Shown: piece by piece, positions 53,830-63,033 of the stretch
How positions within the stretch are numbered: position 1 is the stretch's first letter
How the letters are laid out: every line of letters starts with the position of its first letter
DNA from: Ancylobacter vacuolatus
GTDB taxonomy: Bacteria > Pseudomonadota > Alphaproteobacteria > Rhizobiales > Xanthobacteraceae
Assembly: GCF_030813595.1 (NCBI RefSeq)
Contig: NZ_JAUSUH010000007.1
Coordinates: 173,357-237,356 of the forward strand
Reading direction: 5' to 3'
Length of the DNA: 64,000 bases
Notes under the pieces: generated by a model
The model's input: only the letters and a program-made list of their open reading frames with translations
What the model was told of the DNA's origin: nothing
Databases searched by the model: none
Translations under genes and position numbers: made by a program

Positions 53830-53869
53830 TAGAATTGAAATCGCGCTGCCGAAAACGCCCTCAATTCTA
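53830..53869. promoter_or_regulatory. inverted repeat upstream of cNMP-domain flavoprotein
   Basis: TAGAATTGA and TCAATTCTA, perfect 9-bp arms with a 22-bp spacer, starting 16 bp before the flavoprotein ATG at 53814. The spacing would place it over the 5' untranslated region, fitting a repressor operator or an mRNA hairpin. Confidence 0.55.
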
Positions 53870-53948
53870 TCATTTCGCGTTCGACAGGGCGCATATACAA
53901 ACGTTTGATCAGATCATGACTTCATATTATCGACGAAACACGCGGCTT

Positions 53949-54461
53949 CTATTCATTCGACGAGGCTGGTTCCACGTTGACGCTGAGAGCGCGCCAGGCT
54001 CGCCTCGCATTGCTCGCGATATGCCTGCAACTCGACCGGATATCGGAAGCTCTCGCGGCCTCGCCGATCAGCTTATCAATCGTCGCGGCGTGCAGCATGA
54101 TGGCCGTCAAGGCGCTGTTGGTCACGATGAACACGCCGCTGGCGAGGCTTGTCTCGGACGAGGCGAGATAGGGATCCTCGCTCAGGGGCAGATGCCACTC
54201 GAAGATGGCCTCGCCGTCGCGCTCAACGTTCAATCGGGCGCCGGTCACGGCGCCGTCGGCGCCATGGGCCAGGTGAACGCTTGAACGCACGCGTCGCGAC
54301 AAGGCGCCGGGCGTGCGCACCACCTGCTCGATCTCGAAATGAGCTTCCTTGCGCAGCGCCTCGACGAGCGACTGAGCCGCGAGGTGGCACTCCCATTCGT
54401 CGAGCCGGGCCTGCATCGCTGCAAGCGCCAACGCGCGATCCAGTTGCTGGTTGAGCCGCAT
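53949..54461 (-). CDS. hypothetical protein
   Basis: 170 residues from an ATG preceded by GGGAG at 9 bases. I do not recognise a family. Composition is protein-like: a helical N-terminus (LDRALALAAMQARLDEWECH), a beta-rich middle (GARLNVERDGEAIFEWHLPL), and a hydrophobic stretch GVFIVTNSALTAIMLHAATI that is too polar to be a clear membrane helix. Codon use matches neighbours. It lies between the flavoprotein and an MFS gene on the same strand, without obvious coupling. Confidence 0.6.
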   Translation of the reverse strand: MRLNQQLDRALALAAMQARLDEWECHLAAQSLVEALRKEAHFEIEQVVRTPGALSRRVRSSVHLAHGADGAVTGARLNVERDGEAIFEWHLPLSEDPYLASSETSLASGVFIVTNSALTAIMLHAATIDKLIGEAARASDIRSSCRHIASNARRAWRALSVNVEPASSNE

Positions 54462-54551
54462 CGAAAATCGCTCCCGGGGATAGACCTGCCAGATCTCATC
54501 GACCGGGAATTTACCCGCCTGCTTTTCGCGTGGGTGTAAATTAGTGAAAAA

Positions 54552-55742
54552 TCACCGCCCCGCCGGCATCTTGCCCCCCCGCTCGCCGCGCAGCGAAAAG
54601 GCGAACAGGCAGGCGGCGACCATGACGGTGACCACCGCGACGCCGACCAGAAGAGGCGCGCCGTGCGAATAGACGATGCCGGCGATGGCGGGCCCGCTGG
54701 CAAGCCCGAGCTTGGACGCGAAGCCGGCGAATAGTGCCGCCCGCCCGGTGCTGTCGTCGCGTGAACAGAGTGCAAACGCATAGGGCAGTGCGATTGCCAT
54801 GGTGAAGAAGATCGCCGCCACGGCGAAGGCATAGAGCGCCGGCTGCGCGCCGGTCATCATCAGCAGCTTCGAAAGGCCGGCGGCGGCGACTACCGGAACC
54901 AGCGGCATCCAACCGAAGCGTCGGCTGAGCGCCAGCATGATGAGCGCGCCGGGCACGCCCGCCCACAACCCGAAGCCGACCACCGTGCCGGCGAAGGCCG
55001 GCGCATGCCCGAAGTCTCCGGCCATGCCGATGAGAAACGCGCCCAGCCCCAGATTCGCCGCTTGGAAAAGGAACAGCCCGCCGATGCGCGCCGCGAGCGG
55101 CGCCGACCATCCCACCTTGCCCCGCAGTGCAGTGGGCAGGCGGGCGCCCGGCTGGCGGAACGTGGGAAGCCGCAGGAGCAGCCCCAGCGCGACGACGCTG
55201 AACACCACCAGAACGGCGAAGACCATGCCCTGCCGGAAGAAGCTGGCGGCGAAGATGGACGCCACGATGCCGACGCCGCCTAAGCCGAAATGAAAGACAA
55301 ACAGGATGCCGAAGCCGCGTCGGGGATCAGCCATCTGGGCAAGAAGGGCATAGGCCACGCCCACAAGCAGTCCGCCGGCAAGCCCGTGGAAGAAGCGCAG
55401 CACGACAAGGGTTTCGAACCCGTGTGCGCCGATAGTGGCGCTGTCCGCCGCCACCATAGCGAGGAGCAGCGCCGCCGACAGCGGGCGCCAGGCAAAGCGC
55501 GGCACGACGAAAAGAGACGCCAGGGCGCCGCAGGTCGAGCCATAGCCGTTGCTTGACGCCACATAGCCGGCCTGCACGGCGCTCAACCCGTATTCCGTGC
55601 GCAGCGCCGCGACGATCGCCGGCATGATGTCGATGTAGAGCGGCCCGGCCATGGCCAGCAAGGCGACCATGACGTAGACCGACAGGGCAGCGTGCGGGAC
55701 CGGAGCTCCGTCGGCCGGCACACTCGCTGGAGCGGAAGTCAT
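54552..55742 (-). CDS. MFS transporter
   Basis: 396 residues, 12 predicted helices. N-terminal helix LSVYVMVALLAMAGPLYIDI, TM2 region GLSAVQAGYVASSNGYGSTC, and ASSLFVVPRF-type loop between TM2 and TM3. Resembles poorly characterised MFS members of proteobacteria (YbfB/CynX-like in general look). Downstream of the large regulator gene on the same strand by 141 bp, so it may be a target of that regulator. Substrate unknown. Confidence 0.85.
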   Translation of the reverse strand: MTSAPASVPADGAPVPHAALSVYVMVALLAMAGPLYIDIMPAIVAALRTEYGLSAVQAGYVASSNGYGSTCGALASLFVVPRFAWRPLSAALLLAMVAADSATIGAHGFETLVVLRFFHGLAGGLLVGVAYALLAQMADPRRGFGILFVFHFGLGGVGIVASIFAASFFRQGMVFAVLVVFSVVALGLLLRLPTFRQPGARLPTALRGKVGWSAPLAARIGGLFLFQAANLGLGAFLIGMAGDFGHAPAFAGTVVGFGLWAGVPGALIMLALSRRFGWMPLVPVVAAAGLSKLLMMTGAQPALYAFAVAAIFFTMAIALPYAFALCSRDDSTGRAALFAGFASKLGLASGPAIAGIVYSHGAPLLVGVAVVTVMVAACLFAFSLRGERGGKMPAGR

Positions 55743-55883
55743 TCGGCCGGACCCTTTGGCGCGCGTCGTTTGGACGACACCTTGTCAGAGGCCCACGCCT
55801 TGCGTCTACGCACCCGGCAGCACAGGAGCGATCAACCGGCTGATCCTTGCCAGTATGCACGACGACGCGGGCAAAGCCCGAGG

Positions 55884-58640
55884 TCAGCCTCGCCCGAGGC
55901 GCGTCGCCAGCGCCTCGCATGTCGCAAGCCATGCAACCGTGCCGTCGCTGCGGGCGATCGCCTGGGCCTGTTCGAGGCAGTCGAGCGCCTCTTCGGGCCG
56001 CGCGGTTTCGAAAAGCACCGCCTGGACGCGCAAAAGTTCGGGCAATATCCACCGCTCCCGGCCTGCCCGAGACAGCGCCAGCGCTTCGTCTATCCGCTGC
56101 TGCGCGCTGTCGGGTTCGCCGATGCCGTGAAGCGCCTGCGCGAGGTGGCCGAGAAACATCGCGCGCCGGATCGGCCATCCCGTACGCGCAAGCTTGTGCA
56201 GCCCCTCGCTAAGCTCCGCGACCGCGCGCGCGAGATCGCCGCGGGCCAGATGAAGCGCGCCCCGGAAGCACTGCCCCCACGCGATCCATGGCCCGAACGG
56301 GTGCCGGCCCGATATATCCTGCAGCAGATCGACCCGCTCCTCCATCACGTCGAGATCGCCGGCATAAAGCGCGACAGGGCAGCCGGACTCGACCAGCACC
56401 AGCGACATCGTCGTCGCATGCCCGCGCGCCCGGGCATCCGCGACGCAGGCCGCGGCGATCGCCAGCGCCTGATGCTGGTGCCCTAGCAGCCACAGGGCCT
56501 GCGAGTGGTAGGCGCGCGCATTGAGTTCCTGGTCGAACTGCATGCGCACCACGGCGCTATGATCGGATTCGCCCGCGCTGAGCGCGGCTTCGAGAGACAG
56601 GCGGGCGGCCCTTACGTCGCCGAGATAATACTGCGCGAAGCCTTTCAGCCGATGGCCGGTCCGCACATTGCTGCTGGCGGAAAAGCGCGACTCGTCGTCA
56701 GCCAAGCGCGCGAAACGTTCGGCCGTCGCGAGCGACGCCTCATAGTGGCCCGAAGCCAACTCGACCAGGAAGACGCACCAGAGCGCGCGCAGTTCGAGCC
56801 CGATATCACCCGATTGCCGGGCGATCCGGCAGGCGGAGACCAATGTCTCGCGGGCCTCCGCCGTCGGCCCCACTGTATAGACGAGCGCGGTGCCCAGCGC
56901 GCAGAGCAGCGTGACTTCGCGCGCCGGATCGGGCCGCCCACGAAGGGCGAGGGCCGCCATCGCCCGTTCGAACAGGCCGCGCGCCTCGTCGATCAGGGAC
57001 ATCTGGAACCACAGCACGGAAGAGACGGCCATGAGTTCCGCCCCCAGTGCCGGATCGCCCTCCGGACCGAAGCACCACTCCAGCGCCAGCCGCAGATTGT
57101 CCAGCTGGCCCGCATGGATATTCACCCATGCCGCCGCCGGCACACGCGTCCATTCGCTTTCGGCCTGCTGCATCGCCTCCTTCATGAAGAGCGCATGCCG
57201 GCGCCGCAGCCGGCGGACTTCGCCGCGCGCGCGCAGCTTCTCCATCGCGTAGGCGCGCGTGGTCTCCAGCAGGCGGTAGCGCGGCACGGCCTGCGAGAAG
57301 TCCGCGCTCACCAGGGACTTGCTCACCAGGTTGGTGAGGTTTTCAATCGTGTCCCAGCTTGGTTCGTCGAAGGAGGCGACGCGGGCGGCCGCCTCAAGCG
57401 GGAAATGACCGACGAAAACGCTCAGCCGTGCCAGCGTCGCCTGTTCGCCCGCCGTGAGGTGGTCATAGCTCCAGTTGAGCGTCGCCTGCAGCGTCTGGTG
57501 CCGCTTCGGTGCCGTGCGCCGTCCCAGCACGAGGAGGCCGAGAACATTGTCGAGCCGCTCCGCCAGGCCCTGAATCCCGAAGGCGTCGACCCGTCCCGCC
57601 GCCAGTTCAATAGCTAGCGGGATACCGTCGAGGCGCCGGCAAAGCTGTACAATGGTCGCGATCTCGCCGGGCTCGGGGTCATAGGTGCCAAGCGCGGCGG
57701 CGGCCCGATCAACGAAAAGCCGAACGGCCGGAAGGGCCAGGGCCCCGTCCGGCGGGAGCGTGTCGGCATCGAGCGGTACGTCGAGGCCGGGAAGGCGCAG
57801 CACACATTCTCCCTTCGTGCGCAGCGGCTCACGGCTGGTGGCCAGCACCCGTATGCCGGCGCCCGTCTGCAGCAGGAGGTCCGCGACATGGGCCGCAGCG
57901 TCGATCACATGTTCGCAATTATCGAGGATGATGAGGCCGCGCTCGACCGGCAGGGGATCGCCGACCTGCCACTGGCCGATCCCCATTTTCATGCCGATGG
58001 CTGTCGCCACCGCTGGCACGACATGAACGGGATCGGCGATCTGGGCGAAATCGACCAAGATCACGGCACCGTTTTCGTGCAGGCTGGCCCGGGCCACCTC
58101 GATCGCGACCGTGGTCTTTCCAACGCCGCCGGAGCCCACCAGCGTCACCAGCCGGTGCCGGCCAAGCTCCTGCCGGATCGAAGCGACCACCACCTCGCGG
58201 CCGATAGCCGGCGTGACCACGAGGGGGAGGTTCTCACGCACGGAGCCAGCCGCCGCCGGTCCCGCCCGCTCAGCCTCGTCGAGTTCGACGAGGCGAACCG
58301 GGGCGACGAAGCTATAGCCGATGCGGGTCGCGTTGACGATGTAGCGCTGGCCGGACTGACCATCCCCCAGAGCCCGGCGCAGCGCCGCCATCTGGACTCG
58401 GAGATTGGCCTCTTCGACAAAGAGATTCGGCCAGGCCCGCGTCAGAAGCTCTTGCTTGCCCACGACCTGCCCCTGGTGCTCCACCAGAATGACAAGAAGT
58501 TCAAGCGCACGCCCGCCCATCGCCACGGGCAGGTCCTCCTTCAACAGCTGCTTCGAGCCGAGCAGCAGTTTGAACGGGCCGAAGAGCGCGGCCAGGGGGG
58601 CCGGCTTTTTCCCGAATGCGTCATTTCCCGAGGCTGGCAT
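55884..58640 (-). CDS. winged-helix ATPase regulator with TPR-like repeats
   Basis: 918 residues. N-terminal OmpR-type winged helix at 25-115 (LEL-LVILVEHQGQVV, then NLRVQMAALRRALGDG), then an NB-ARC/STAND-type ATPase from about 145 with Walker A GSGGVGKTT at 169-177 and Walker B LIILDN near 237 (followed by CEHVIDAAAHVA and LATSREPLR). The rest is helical, TPR-like, with many A-x-A repeats. This is the HTH-ATPase class of signal-responsive activators. It is divergent from the molybdenum hydroxylase operon at 58746, its most likely target. Confidence 0.88.
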   Translation of the reverse strand: MPASGNDAFGKKPAPLAALFGPFKLLLGSKQLLKEDLPVAMGGRALELLVILVEHQGQVVGKQELLTRAWPNLFVEEANLRVQMAALRRALGDGQSGQRYIVNATRIGYSFVAPVRLVELDEAERAGPAAAGSVRENLPLVVTPAIGREVVVASIRQELGRHRLVTLVGSGGVGKTTVAIEVARASLHENGAVILVDFAQIADPVHVVPAVATAIGMKMGIGQWQVGDPLPVERGLIILDNCEHVIDAAAHVADLLLQTGAGIRVLATSREPLRTKGECVLRLPGLDVPLDADTLPPDGALALPAVRLFVDRAAAALGTYDPEPGEIATIVQLCRRLDGIPLAIELAAGRVDAFGIQGLAERLDNVLGLLVLGRRTAPKRHQTLQATLNWSYDHLTAGEQATLARLSVFVGHFPLEAAARVASFDEPSWDTIENLTNLVSKSLVSADFSQAVPRYRLLETTRAYAMEKLRARGEVRRLRRRHALFMKEAMQQAESEWTRVPAAAWVNIHAGQLDNLRLALEWCFGPEGDPALGAELMAVSSVLWFQMSLIDEARGLFERAMAALALRGRPDPAREVTLLCALGTALVYTVGPTAEARETLVSACRIARQSGDIGLELRALWCVFLVELASGHYEASLATAERFARLADDESRFSASSNVRTGHRLKGFAQYYLGDVRAARLSLEAALSAGESDHSAVVRMQFDQELNARAYHSQALWLLGHQHQALAIAAACVADARARGHATTMSLVLVESGCPVALYAGDLDVMEERVDLLQDISGRHPFGPWIAWGQCFRGALHLARGDLARAVAELSEGLHKLARTGWPIRRAMFLGHLAQALHGIGEPDSAQQRIDEALALSRAGRERWILPELLRVQAVLFETARPEEALDCLEQAQAIARSDGTVAWLATCEALATRLGRG

Positions 58641-58745
58641 CGCTGAGCATAGATCACATTGCCTCCCGCTGTTTCAACCCTGACGGCGGGTGCCTGAGCC
58701 CGGCCGACCGGATCGGGCATTCTGAAAAAGGTTATCATCGTTCCA

Positions 58746-60119
58746 ATGTATCCATGGATCCAGATGAGGTCATGGATGTCATTCAGGCGCATACTATTGT
58801 TTGGTTGCTTGCTGGCGCTGACGGCATTCGCCGCGGCGCTGGTCTATGCGTGGCACAGCCCGCTTGCGCCCATCGACCCGCCCTCGGCGGCCTCATTCAG
58901 TGACGACGAGGTCCGCCGCGGCGCCGCGCTTGCCCTGATCGGCGATTGCCGTACCTGCCACACGGCGCCCGATGCCCGCACCTTTGCCGGCGGCCTCGCA
59001 ATGCCCACGCCGTTTGGCACGATCTATTCGACCAATATCACCCCTGATCCCGAAACCGGCATCGGCCGCTGGTCGCTGGCGGCCTTCACCCGCGCCATGC
59101 GGGAGGGGGTCGATCGCGAGGGACGCCATCTCTACCCGGCCTTTCCCTATGACCATTTCAGCCTGACCACCGACGGGGACGTGAAGGCGCTGTACGCCTT
59201 CCTGATGACCCGTGACGCGGTGGTCGCGCATGCGCCAGCTAACGACCTGCCCTTCCCCATTAACATCCGCCTCGTCCTCGCCGGCTGGAAGCTGCTGTTT
59301 TTTCATCCCGCGCCTTTCGTCACCGAACCTTCGCGCGATGCGCAATGGAACCGAGGCCGGTATCTCGTGGAAGGCCTCGCGCATTGTGGCGCCTGCCACA
59401 CCCCTCGCAATCTGATGGGGGCCGAGATCGGCTCGCGGGCATTCGCCGGTGGCGAGGCCGAAGGCTGGACCGCATTTCCGCTCGGCAGCCATTCGCCGGC
59501 CCGCATCCCGTGGACCGAGGCGGCGCTCGGCCACTATCTGCGCGCGGGCTGGGGCGCCGACCATGGAGCCGCGCTCGGCCCCATGCGCCCGGTGGTCGAG
59601 AATCTTGCCGAAGCGCCGGCGGACGACGTGGTAGCGATGGCCCACTATCTCGCCTCGCTCGGCCACCCGGTTGAAAAACCGCTGGCCCTTGCTCCCACGC
59701 CCGCCGAGGCTGCGGGCCTGCGTCCCCAGTCGGCAGGCTGGCAGGCAGCTAGTGCCGCGCCTGCCGCCGGCCTGCCGCCGGGGCAGACCATCTTCGATGC
59801 CGCTTGCCGCTCCTGCCACGCGGCCGGGCGACCCCTGCCACTGGGCGGCGTCGACCTCGCGGTCTCGTCCAGCCTGTCCGCGCCGTCTCCGCAGAACCTG
59901 CTGAACATCCTCCTGCAGGGCGTTCCGGCGAGTGATGGCGAGGCCGGTCCGATCATGCCGAACTTCGGTGGCGCGCTGGACGACGCGGCATTGAGCGCGC
60001 TTGTCGGTTATCTGCGGCAGGATCTTGCCGGCCACCCGCCATGGCCTGGCCTGGCCGACGCCATCGCCGCCGCCCGCCGCGCCGGCGCTTCCTCAAGCCA
60101 TGCGAGAGCTGTCCGATGA
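58746..60119 (+). CDS. membrane-anchored tri-haem cytochrome c (aldehyde/alcohol dehydrogenase type)
   Basis: 457 residues; start at 58746, or 58776 (AGG 6 bases upstream) if the N-terminus is shorter. A hydrophobic N-terminal signal-anchor is followed by three haem-c sites: C68-x2-C71-H72, C214-x2-C217-H218 and C354-x2-C357-H358. It matches the cytochrome subunit (AldF/AdhB-like) of quinoprotein and molybdenum dehydrogenases of acetic acid bacteria. It should take electrons from the molybdoenzyme encoded next and pass them to quinone or a terminal oxidase. ATGA overlap with the next gene. Confidence 0.92.
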   Translation: MYPWIQMRSWMSFRRILLFGCLLALTAFAAALVYAWHSPLAPIDPPSAASFSDDEVRRGAALALIGDCRTCHTAPDARTFAGGLAMPTPFGTIYSTNITPDPETGIGRWSLAAFTRAMREGVDREGRHLYPAFPYDHFSLTTDGDVKALYAFLMTRDAVVAHAPANDLPFPINIRLVLAGWKLLFFHPAPFVTEPSRDAQWNRGRYLVEGLAHCGACHTPRNLMGAEIGSRAFAGGEAEGWTAFPLGSHSPARIPWTEAALGHYLRAGWGADHGAALGPMRPVVENLAEAPADDVVAMAHYLASLGHPVEKPLALAPTPAEAAGLRPQSAGWQAASAAPAAGLPPGQTIFDAACRSCHAAGRPLPLGGVDLAVSSSLSAPSPQNLLNILLQGVPASDGEAGPIMPNFGGALDDAALSALVGYLRQDLAGHPPWPGLADAIAAARRAGASSSHARAVR

Positions 60120-60595
60120 CCACGCTCATTCTGAATGGCGAAGAACGCCAGGTCACATCCGAGCCCGATACGCCGCTGCTCTATGTGTTGCGCGACGAAT
60201 TAGAGCTTAACGGCGCGAAATTTGGCTGCGGGCTTGGCCAGTGCGGCGCCTGCACGGTCCTGGTGGACGGGGAGCCCGTTTTTTCCTGCGTCACGCCGGT
60301 GCTGCTTATGAACGGGCGCGACATCCGCACCGTCGAAGGGCTCGGCACGGTAGCCGCCCCCGGCCCGTTGCAGGCCGCCTTCATTGAGGAACAGGCAGCG
60401 CAGTGCGGCTACTGCATCGCCGGCATGCTCCTGCGGGCACAGGCGCTACTGGTACGCGTTCCCGACCCGCAGGACGACGACATCCTCGCCGCCCTTGAAC
60501 CGCAGCTGTGCCGCTGCGGCACGCATATGCGCATCATCCGTGCGGTAAAGCGCGCGGCGCGGACCTTGTCGCGGGCGGCGGAGGCGGTTCGATGA
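60116..60595 (+). CDS. iorA: [2Fe-2S] subunit of molybdenum hydroxylase (IorA/AldG-like)
   Basis: 159 residues; start overlaps the cytochrome stop (ATGA). Two clusters: the ferredoxin-type one in CGLGQCGACTVLVDG with a later C in FSC, and the helical-domain one in QCGYCIAG...CRCG. This is the small subunit of isoquinoline 1-oxidoreductase/aldehyde dehydrogenase. It has no export signal and presumably crosses by hitch-hiking on the Tat-tagged large subunit. Confidence 0.94.
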   Translation: MTTLILNGEERQVTSEPDTPLLYVLRDELELNGAKFGCGLGQCGACTVLVDGEPVFSCVTPVLLMNGRDIRTVEGLGTVAAPGPLQAAFIEEQAAQCGYCIAGMLLRAQALLVRVPDPQDDDILAALEPQLCRCGTHMRIIRAVKRAARTLSRAAEAVR

Positions 60596-62865
60596 GTCCC
60601 GCCCTTTCGCGCCGCGACGTGCTGCGCGGCACTGGCGCGCTGATTCTCGCCTTTAGTGTGCCGCACCGCTCGTCTGCGCTCACCGAGACCGGCGCCAGCG
60701 CTACGCCGCTGCGCGGATTGCCCGGCAGCCTCGATTCCACACCAAGGCTCAATGCATGGATCCGCATCGAAGCGGATGGCAATGCGACGATCTTCACCGG
60801 CAAGGCCGAACTCGGCCAAGGCATCAAGACCGCCCTTCTGCAGATCGCGGCGGAAGAGTTGAAGCTGCCCCTGCCCCGTATCACGCTGATCACCGCCGAC
60901 ACGGCGCGCACGCCGAATGAAGGCTACACAGCCGCCAGCCACTCGGTGCAGGATTCAGGGACCGCGATCCGCAACGCCGCCGCGCAGGTGCGCGAGATCC
61001 TCATCGGCGAAGCCGCCCGGCTGGCAGGCAGGAGCACGGACGGCCTGAAAGCATGGGACGGCGTCGTCGCCGGGCCCGACGGCCTCAGCCTCGGCTATGG
61101 CGAACTTGTCTCCGCGCAGCTTCTCAACGTCGACGCCCAGCCGACCTCGATCCTCACCGATCCAAAGAATTTCACGGTCATGGATCGCCCGGTCGCCCGG
61201 GTCGACATTCCCCCGAAGCTGACCGGCGGGGCTGCCTATGTGCAGGACATGCGCCTGCCCGGCATGGTGCACGGGCGCATCGTCCGGCCGCCAAGCTATG
61301 GCGCGCGCCTGATCGACCTCGACGCCGCGCCCGTCGAAGCCATGCCCGGCGTGCTCAAGGTCGTGCGCGACGGCGCTTTCATCGGCGTGGTCGCGGAGAA
61401 GCAATGGACCGCGATCCAGGCGATGCGGCGGCTGGCGGCCTCGGCCCGGTGGAACGAAAGCGCGGCGCTGCCCGACGAGGCACAGCTTCCCGAGGCGCTC
61501 ATGGCGCTGCCCGCGAAGGATACCACCATCCTTGAAGTGGGTACGCCGGACGCCGCCTCCTATGATGTCGATGCTCTCTTCAGCCGGCCCTATCTCTCCC
61601 ACGGCTCGATCGGCCCGTCCTGCGCCATCGCCCATATGGACGGTGACGACCTGACCGTCTGGACACATACGCAAGGCGTCTATCCCCTGCGCGACGCGCT
61701 CGCCACGCTGTGCGCCATGCCGCGCGACAAAGTCCGCTGCATTCATGTCGAGGGCGCCGGCTGCTATGGCCAGAACGGTGCCGACGATGTTGGCGCCGAC
61801 GCCGCCCTGCTCGCCCGCGCCCTGCCGGGGCGGCCGGTGCGCGTGCAGTGGATGCGCGAGCAGGAGCATGCCTGGGAGCCGTTCGGGCCGGGCATGGCTG
61901 CACATGTGCGGGCGTCTCTGGGGCCGGACGGGTCGATTTCCGCGTGGCAGCACGATGTGTGGAGCCAGTCCCACATGATGCGGCCGGGACCGCCGGGCAC
62001 GCTGCTCGCCGCGCGCGACATCGCCAATCCCTTCCCGCCGGCGCCTCCCGTCGACCTGCCGATGCCGGAAGGCGGCGGCGACCGCAACGCGGTACCGCTC
62101 TACGTGCTGCCGAACGCGCGCGCGGTGAACCACTTCCTGCCGCAGATGCCGCTACGCGGTTCCTCCATGCGCTCGCTCGGCGGCTATCTCAACGTGTTCG
62201 CCATCGAGAGCACGATGGACGACCTGGCAAGGCTTTCCGGCCAGGACCCGGTCGCGTTCCGCCTGCGCCACCTGAGGGACGAGCGGGCGAGCGCCGTGAT
62301 CACGCTCGCCGCCGAGCGCTTCGGCTGGAACGGGCGCCCGACACTGTCGGCCGGCAGCGGATACGGCTTTGCCTTTGCCCGCTACAAGAATCTCGAAGCC
62401 TATTGCGCCATCGCGCTTGAGCTTGCCATCGACCAGGACACCGGCCGGACGGTCGTCCAGCGCGCGATCGCCGCTGTCGATACCGGGCAGGTGGTCAATC
62501 CGGATGGGGTCCGCAACCAGATCGAGGGCGGGATCGTGCAGGCCACAAGCTGGACGCTGTTCGAGGGCGTGCGCTTCGATCGCCAACGCATCACCTCGGT
62601 TGACTGGGCATCCTACCCGATTCTGCGCTTCGCCCATGTGCCCCGTCGCGTCGAGGTTCATCTCGTCGAGCGTCCGGGCCTGCCGTTCCTCGGCGCGGGC
62701 GAGGCCGCGCAGGGACCGATGGGCGCGGCCATCGCCAACGCCATCCGCGACATCACCGGAACCCGCCTGCGGGCGCTTCCGCTCGATGCCGCCAAGGTTC
62801 GCGCGGCGTCCAAGGTTCGCCCGGCATCGATGGGATCCCCGCTGCCGCCGCGATCACCTTCCTGA
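60592..62865 (+). CDS. iorB: molybdopterin subunit of molybdenum hydroxylase (IorB/AldH-like)
   Basis: 757 residues; start overlaps the small-subunit stop (ATGA). Tat signal SRRDVLRGTGALILAFSVP at 6-24. Xanthine-oxidase-superfamily molybdopterin domains: KAELGQGIKTALLQIAAEEL, GGAAYVQDMRLPGMVHGRIV, GAGCYGQNGADDVGADAAL and the C-terminal GAGEAAQGPMGAAIANAI with the catalytic glutamate. It oxidises an N-heterocycle or aldehyde in the periplasm, with electrons leaving via the tri-haem cytochrome. The substrate is not decided by sequence. Confidence 0.93.
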   Translation: MSPALSRRDVLRGTGALILAFSVPHRSSALTETGASATPLRGLPGSLDSTPRLNAWIRIEADGNATIFTGKAELGQGIKTALLQIAAEELKLPLPRITLITADTARTPNEGYTAASHSVQDSGTAIRNAAAQVREILIGEAARLAGRSTDGLKAWDGVVAGPDGLSLGYGELVSAQLLNVDAQPTSILTDPKNFTVMDRPVARVDIPPKLTGGAAYVQDMRLPGMVHGRIVRPPSYGARLIDLDAAPVEAMPGVLKVVRDGAFIGVVAEKQWTAIQAMRRLAASARWNESAALPDEAQLPEALMALPAKDTTILEVGTPDAASYDVDALFSRPYLSHGSIGPSCAIAHMDGDDLTVWTHTQGVYPLRDALATLCAMPRDKVRCIHVEGAGCYGQNGADDVGADAALLARALPGRPVRVQWMREQEHAWEPFGPGMAAHVRASLGPDGSISAWQHDVWSQSHMMRPGPPGTLLAARDIANPFPPAPPVDLPMPEGGGDRNAVPLYVLPNARAVNHFLPQMPLRGSSMRSLGGYLNVFAIESTMDDLARLSGQDPVAFRLRHLRDERASAVITLAAERFGWNGRPTLSAGSGYGFAFARYKNLEAYCAIALELAIDQDTGRTVVQRAIAAVDTGQVVNPDGVRNQIEGGIVQATSWTLFEGVRFDRQRITSVDWASYPILRFAHVPRRVEVHLVERPGLPFLGAGEAAQGPMGAAIANAIRDITGTRLRALPLDAAKVRAASKVRPASMGSPLPPRSPS

Positions 62866-62916
62866 GGCTGGAGGACGGTGAAGGTCGCGCAACTGGGGCA
62901 GCCGGCACCTGACGAC

Positions 62917-62934
62917 CGGGCGAACCGAACAGCC
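62917..62934 (+). repeat. 18-bp sequence shared upstream of both SDR genes (copy 2)
   Basis: Identical to 32697-32714 (CGGGCGAACCGAACAGCC) and at nearly the same distance from the SDR start (99 versus 102 bp). See that entry. Confidence 0.7.
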
Positions 62935-63033
62935 AAGATTGGCGCCCCCGCCTATCTTGGCAGCTTCCGCAGGTGAAACGGCGGGTCCGAGACCGTCCTT
63001 CGATCGGGGCCGTGACCGGCATAGGAACAGACG

